From NCBI GenBank assembly GCA_002746935.1, contig PDRW01000043.1:1-55676 (forward strand): 55,676 nt of DNA, given 5' to 3'. Made by a program: the position numbers and the translations under genes. Shown here in pieces: positions 52,977-55,676 of this stretch; position 1 is the stretch's first letter, and each line of letters begins with the position of its first letter. The notes below the pieces were generated by a model. That model saw only the letters and a list, made by a program, of their open reading frames with translations. It made no database searches and was not told where the DNA came from. This stretch comes from Rhodobacterales bacterium (lineage in GTDB: Bacteria; Pseudomonadota; Alphaproteobacteria; Rhodobacterales; Rhodobacteraceae).

Positions 52977-54317
52977 ATGCGCCTGTCCCGCTATTTCCTG
53001 CCGGTTCTGAAGGAAAACCCCGCCGAGGCGCAGATCGCCTCGCATAGGCTGATGCTGAGGGCGGGGATGATCAAGCAGCAGCAGGCGGGGATCTATTCCT
53101 GGCTGCCGCTGGGCTTCAAGGTGCTGCGCAAGATCGAGACCATCGTCCATGAAGAGCAGATCCGCGCCGGCCATGTGCCGATGCTGATGCCGACGCTGCA
53201 ACCGGCCGATCTGTGGCGCGAGTCGGGCCGTTATGACGATTATGGCGAGGAGATGCTGCGGATCACCGACCGGCACGGGCGCGACATGCTCTATGGCCCC
53301 ACCAACGAGGAGATGATCACCGACATCTTCCGGTCCCATGTGGGCAGCTACAAGGATCTGCCGCTCACGCTCTACCACATCCAGTGGAAATTCCGCGACG
53401 AGGTGCGGCCGCGTTTCGGGGTGATGCGGGGGCGTGAGTTCTTCATGAAGGACGGCTACAATTTCGACCTCACCTATGAAGACGCTCTGCACGCCTACAA
53501 CCGCCACATGGTGAGCTATCTGCGCACCTATGAGCGCATGGGGCTGAAAGCGATCCCGATGCGCGCGGCCGCCGGGCCGATCGGCGGCGACAATACCCAT
53601 GAGTTTCTGGTGCTGGCCGAGACCGGCGAATCGGAAGTGTTCTACGATGCCGCGATCACCGATCTGACCCTGGGCGACCGCGAGATCGACTTCGATGACC
53701 GCGACCAGATCGCCGGGATCTGCACCGAATGGACCACGCCCTATGCCCGCACCGACGAGACCCATGACGAGGGCGTGTTCGCCGGGGTGCCGGAGGAGCG
53801 CCGCAAGACCTCGCGCGGCATCGAGGTCGGGCAGATCTTCTACTTCGGCACCAAGTATTCCGAGCCCATGGGCGCGGTGGTGCAGGATGCCGAGGGCAAC
53901 AAGGTGCCGGTCCATATGGGTTCCCATGGGATCGGCGTGTCGCGGCTGGTGGGGGCAATCATCGAGGCCAGCCACGATGAGGCCGGCATCATCTGGCCCG
54001 AGGGAGTGACGCCGTTCCACGCCGGGATCGTCAACCTGCGCCAGGGCGACGCGGCGACCGACGCGGCCTGCGAGGCGCTTTACACGGCGCTGGAAGGCGC
54101 GGGGCTCGAGCCGCTCTATGATGACCGTCCCGAGCGCGCCGGGGCCAAATTCGCCACCATGGACCTGATCGGCCTGCCCTGGCGGATCACCGTCGGCCCG
54201 CGGGGCCTGAAAAACGGCGTGGTGGAGCTGACCTCGCGCCGCACCGGCGAGTCGGAAGAGCTGACACCCGAGGCGGCGGTGGCGCGGCTGGTGGAGATCT
54301 ACGCGGATCATCGCTGA
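52977..54317 (+). CDS. proS: Prolyl-tRNA synthetase (short form without editing domain)
   Basis: The 446-residue class II enzyme charges tRNA-Pro. Motif 1 is near the N-terminal ESGRY-region, motif 2 is in [23 protein letters not shown], and motif 3 near [13 protein letters not shown]. The insertion that edits Ala-tRNA in the bacterial long form (about 570 residues) is absent, as usual in alphaproteobacteria. The ATG at 52977 is chosen by the MRLSRYFLP family start. Confidence 0.95.
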   Translation: MRLSRYFLPVLKENPAEAQIASHRLMLRAGMIKQQQAGIYSWLPLGFKVLRKIETIVHEEQIRAGHVPMLMPTLQPADLWRESGRYDDYGEEMLRITDRHGRDMLYGPTNEEMITDIFRSHVGSYKDLPLTLYHIQWKFRDEVRPRFGVMRGREFFMKDGYNFDLTYEDALHAYNRHMVSYLRTYERMGLKAIPMRAAAGPIGGDNTHEFLVLAETGESEVFYDAAITDLTLGDREIDFDDRDQIAGICTEWTTPYARTDETHDEGVFAGVPEERRKTSRGIEVGQIFYFGTKYSEPMGAVVQDAEGNKVPVHMGSHGIGVSRLVGAIIEASHDEAGIIWPEGVTPFHAGIVNLRQGDAATDAACEALYTALEGAGLEPLYDDRPERAGAKFATMDLIGLPWRITVGPRGLKNGVVELTSRRTGESEELTPEAAVARLVEIYADHR

Positions 54318-54318
54318 C

Positions 54319-54819
54319 ATGCGCGGCACCGGCCCGGCGCCTGCCCCTGCGTCTGGCCCTTTGCCCGGCCCGGCGTCCGGCCTCGCCTACGGGTTTGCCT
54401 TCGTCGCCTTCCTGGCGCACAGTCTCGAGGAAGTGTTCGGCGGCCTGCCCGCCTGGGCGGAAGCGCGGGGGAGCGGTGTGACCGAGGCGCAATTCGCCAC
54501 CGCCGCCTGTGGCCTTGCCTGCGCGGCCGGGGCGCTGCTTCTGTTCGGGTGGATCCGCCCGCTGCTCATACCGCTTCAGATCGCTGTTGCCATGCTCGCA
54601 GGCGCCTTTCTGGCCAATGCGCTGTCGCATCTCCTGGGCAGCCTTCTCGCCCGTGCGGTCATGCCCGGGCTGTGGACCGGGCTCTGCCTGCTCGGGCCCG
54701 GCGCCGGCTGGCTGCTCACCTGCCTGCCGCTCGCGGCGCGCACCAAAGCGCGTGCCGCGCTCGCAGGTGCAGGGTTGATGCCGCTGCTGGCGGCGGGGGC
54801 CCTCTGGCTCGCCGCCTGA
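54319..54819 (+). CDS. HXXEE-type membrane protein
   Basis: The 166-residue protein has a Pro/Gly/Ala-rich N terminus, four or more hydrophobic segments and a HSLEE motif (residues about 34-38) that matches the HXXEE family. The HXXEE family is of unknown function, with a His-Glu pair that could bind metal. It begins one base after proS, so it is probably in the same transcript. Confidence 0.7.
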   Translation: MRGTGPAPAPASGPLPGPASGLAYGFAFVAFLAHSLEEVFGGLPAWAEARGSGVTEAQFATAACGLACAAGALLLFGWIRPLLIPLQIAVAMLAGAFLANALSHLLGSLLARAVMPGLWTGLCLLGPGAGWLLTCLPLAARTKARAALAGAGLMPLLAAGALWLAA

Positions 54820-54917
54820 GCGACCGCCCGCGCCCGGCCCGCCCTGTCCCTCCTGCCCCTTGACCGTCCCGCCCGCGGCCCCCATCCTCGGGGCAAAATG
54901 AAAAACACGAGGCAGAG

Positions 54918-55400
54918 ATGCGGATCCTGGCAACGGCAGGGGCGGTAGCGGGCGCGGTGGCGCTTTCGCAATTCCCGGAGTTTTCCCAGCAATATGTGCA
55001 GCGCCTGTCGGGTGCGGTCGACGAATTGCGCGCCGTCACCATCGCCTTCGACAGCGCCGCGCGGATCGGCGGGCTCAGCCGCGAAGACGCGCTGGGCGAG
55101 TTGCGCGGCAGCGAATTCGGCGACCGGTTTTCCGACGACATGCGCGGCCGGATCCACCGCTACGAACGGCTCAACGCCGACTACCAGGCGCTCGCCAGCG
55201 CCGCGCCCCTGCAACGGCTCTCCCGTGCCTGGCACATCCGCGATGCCGAGCTGGTCAGCCGGACGTGGGAGGATTTCCGCCCCGCCGTGCCGGTCACCAC
55301 CGAAGGGCTGACCTTCGCGGGGATCGGATACGCTGGCGGCTGGCTGCTGGTCTCGCTCGTGCTCGCCGTAGTGTTCAGGCGCCGTTTGCGCTGGGCCTGA
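54918..55400 (+). CDS. DUF2937-family protein
   Basis: The 160-residue protein has an N-terminal hydrophobic stretch, a soluble middle with RLSGAVDELRAVTIAFDSAARIGGLSREDAL and a C-terminal helix (AGGWLLVSLVLAVVF). This pattern fits DUF2937, of unknown function. It lies 98 bases after the HXXEE gene. Confidence 0.7.
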   Translation: MRILATAGAVAGAVALSQFPEFSQQYVQRLSGAVDELRAVTIAFDSAARIGGLSREDALGELRGSEFGDRFSDDMRGRIHRYERLNADYQALASAAPLQRLSRAWHIRDAELVSRTWEDFRPAVPVTTEGLTFAGIGYAGGWLLVSLVLAVVFRRRLRWA

Positions 55401-55471
55401 ACCCTTGGGGGACCGGGCTGCCGGCGCGGCTTTGGCATATAGCGTTTGACGAAATACCTGACACAAAAAGC

Positions 55472-55543
55472 ATCACCTAAAGCGTTGAAATTTTTGATTT
55501 CAGGCAGCGTTAGGTGATTCAGGTTTTTCGCATAACGCTTTAG
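55472..55543. repeat. Nested inverted repeats near the IS630 end
   Basis: ATCACCTAA (55472-55480) pairs with TTAGGTGAT (55510-55518), and TGAAAT with ATTTCA inside it. CTAAAGCGTT (55477-55486) is also inverted to AACGCTTTAG (55534-55543), so two folds compete. The AT-rich stretch precedes the transposase start and probably includes the left end of the insertion sequence, whose exact border I cannot fix. Confidence 0.55.
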
Positions 55544-55632
55544 AGTTATTCCCGATCAGGCTGAATCGTTGGATTCCCAAGTGCGGCGATTTCTGATTCC
55601 CTTTGTCGTATTCCAGGCAGGAGGATGGCGAG

Positions 55633-55676
55633 ATGGGGCGACCGTATTCACACGATCTGCGGGCGCGGTTTGTAGC
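55633..55676 (+). mobile_element. IS630-family transposase, first codons only
   Basis: The frame MGRPYSHDLRARFV matches the start of IS630-family transposases (MGRPYSxDLRxRV). GGAGG lies 11 bases upstream. The window ends after 14 codons, so the element is cut off and its integrity unknown. Confidence 0.8.

Overview
The window is a piece of an alphaproteobacterial chromosome, most likely Rhodobacterales/Rhodobacteraceae. The reasons are the high G+C with strong third-position bias (which creates many long antisense open frames), the order mdh-sucC-sucD-sucA-sucB-lpd, the short prolyl-tRNA synthetase without an editing insertion, and the perM-hdaA-ppk1-ppx block. The species cannot be named from the sequence.

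Layout. 0.1-0.8 kb: a TauE/SafE-type permease. 1.0-11.3 kb: a TCA-cycle block with malate dehydrogenase, both succinyl-CoA synthetase subunits and all three components of 2-oxoglutarate dehydrogenase, closed by a strong terminator. A low-G+C membrane-protein gene sits between sucC and sucD, and a small membrane-protein gene between sucB and lpd. 11.3-15.2 kb: an exported peptidoglycan-binding protein, a GntR regulator, a YgjP-type metallohydrolase, an FYDLN-acid protein and tRNA-Ala(GGC). 15.3-21.3 kb: a cobalamin riboswitch followed by a CbiX-like/[2Fe-2S] protein and a Dpp-type ABC transporter, probably for cobalt or a corrin precursor. 21.4-25.8 kb: an frcBCA-type sugar ABC transporter with a divergent ROK regulator. 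25.8-31.1 kb: a LysR regulator divergent from an RND efflux pair.

31.2-41.3 kb is the most interesting stretch. A five-gene NikKMLQO-type ECF metal transporter lies under a second cobalamin riboswitch. Next to it is a membrane-linked [NiFe] hydrogenase operon in the order hupH-hynS-isp1-isp2-hynL, with its endopeptidase gene hynD upstream and a canonical FNR-type box before hupH. Isp1 (NarI/DsrM-like) and Isp2 (HdrD/DsrK-like) should pass electrons from H2 to quinone or a thiol/sulfur carrier. The hyp maturation genes are not in the window.

41.6-46.9 kb: a transglutaminase-like cysteine peptidase, a Gly/Asn/Asp-repeat exported protein with an apparent one-base frameshift, an endonuclease/exonuclease/phosphatase-family protein, an RTX-type secreted protein and a small exported protein. 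47.0-54.3 kb: housekeeping genes ppx, ppk1, hdaA, perM and proS. 54.3-55.4 kb: two small membrane proteins. The window ends in AT-richer DNA with nested inverted repeats and the first codons of an IS630-type transposase.
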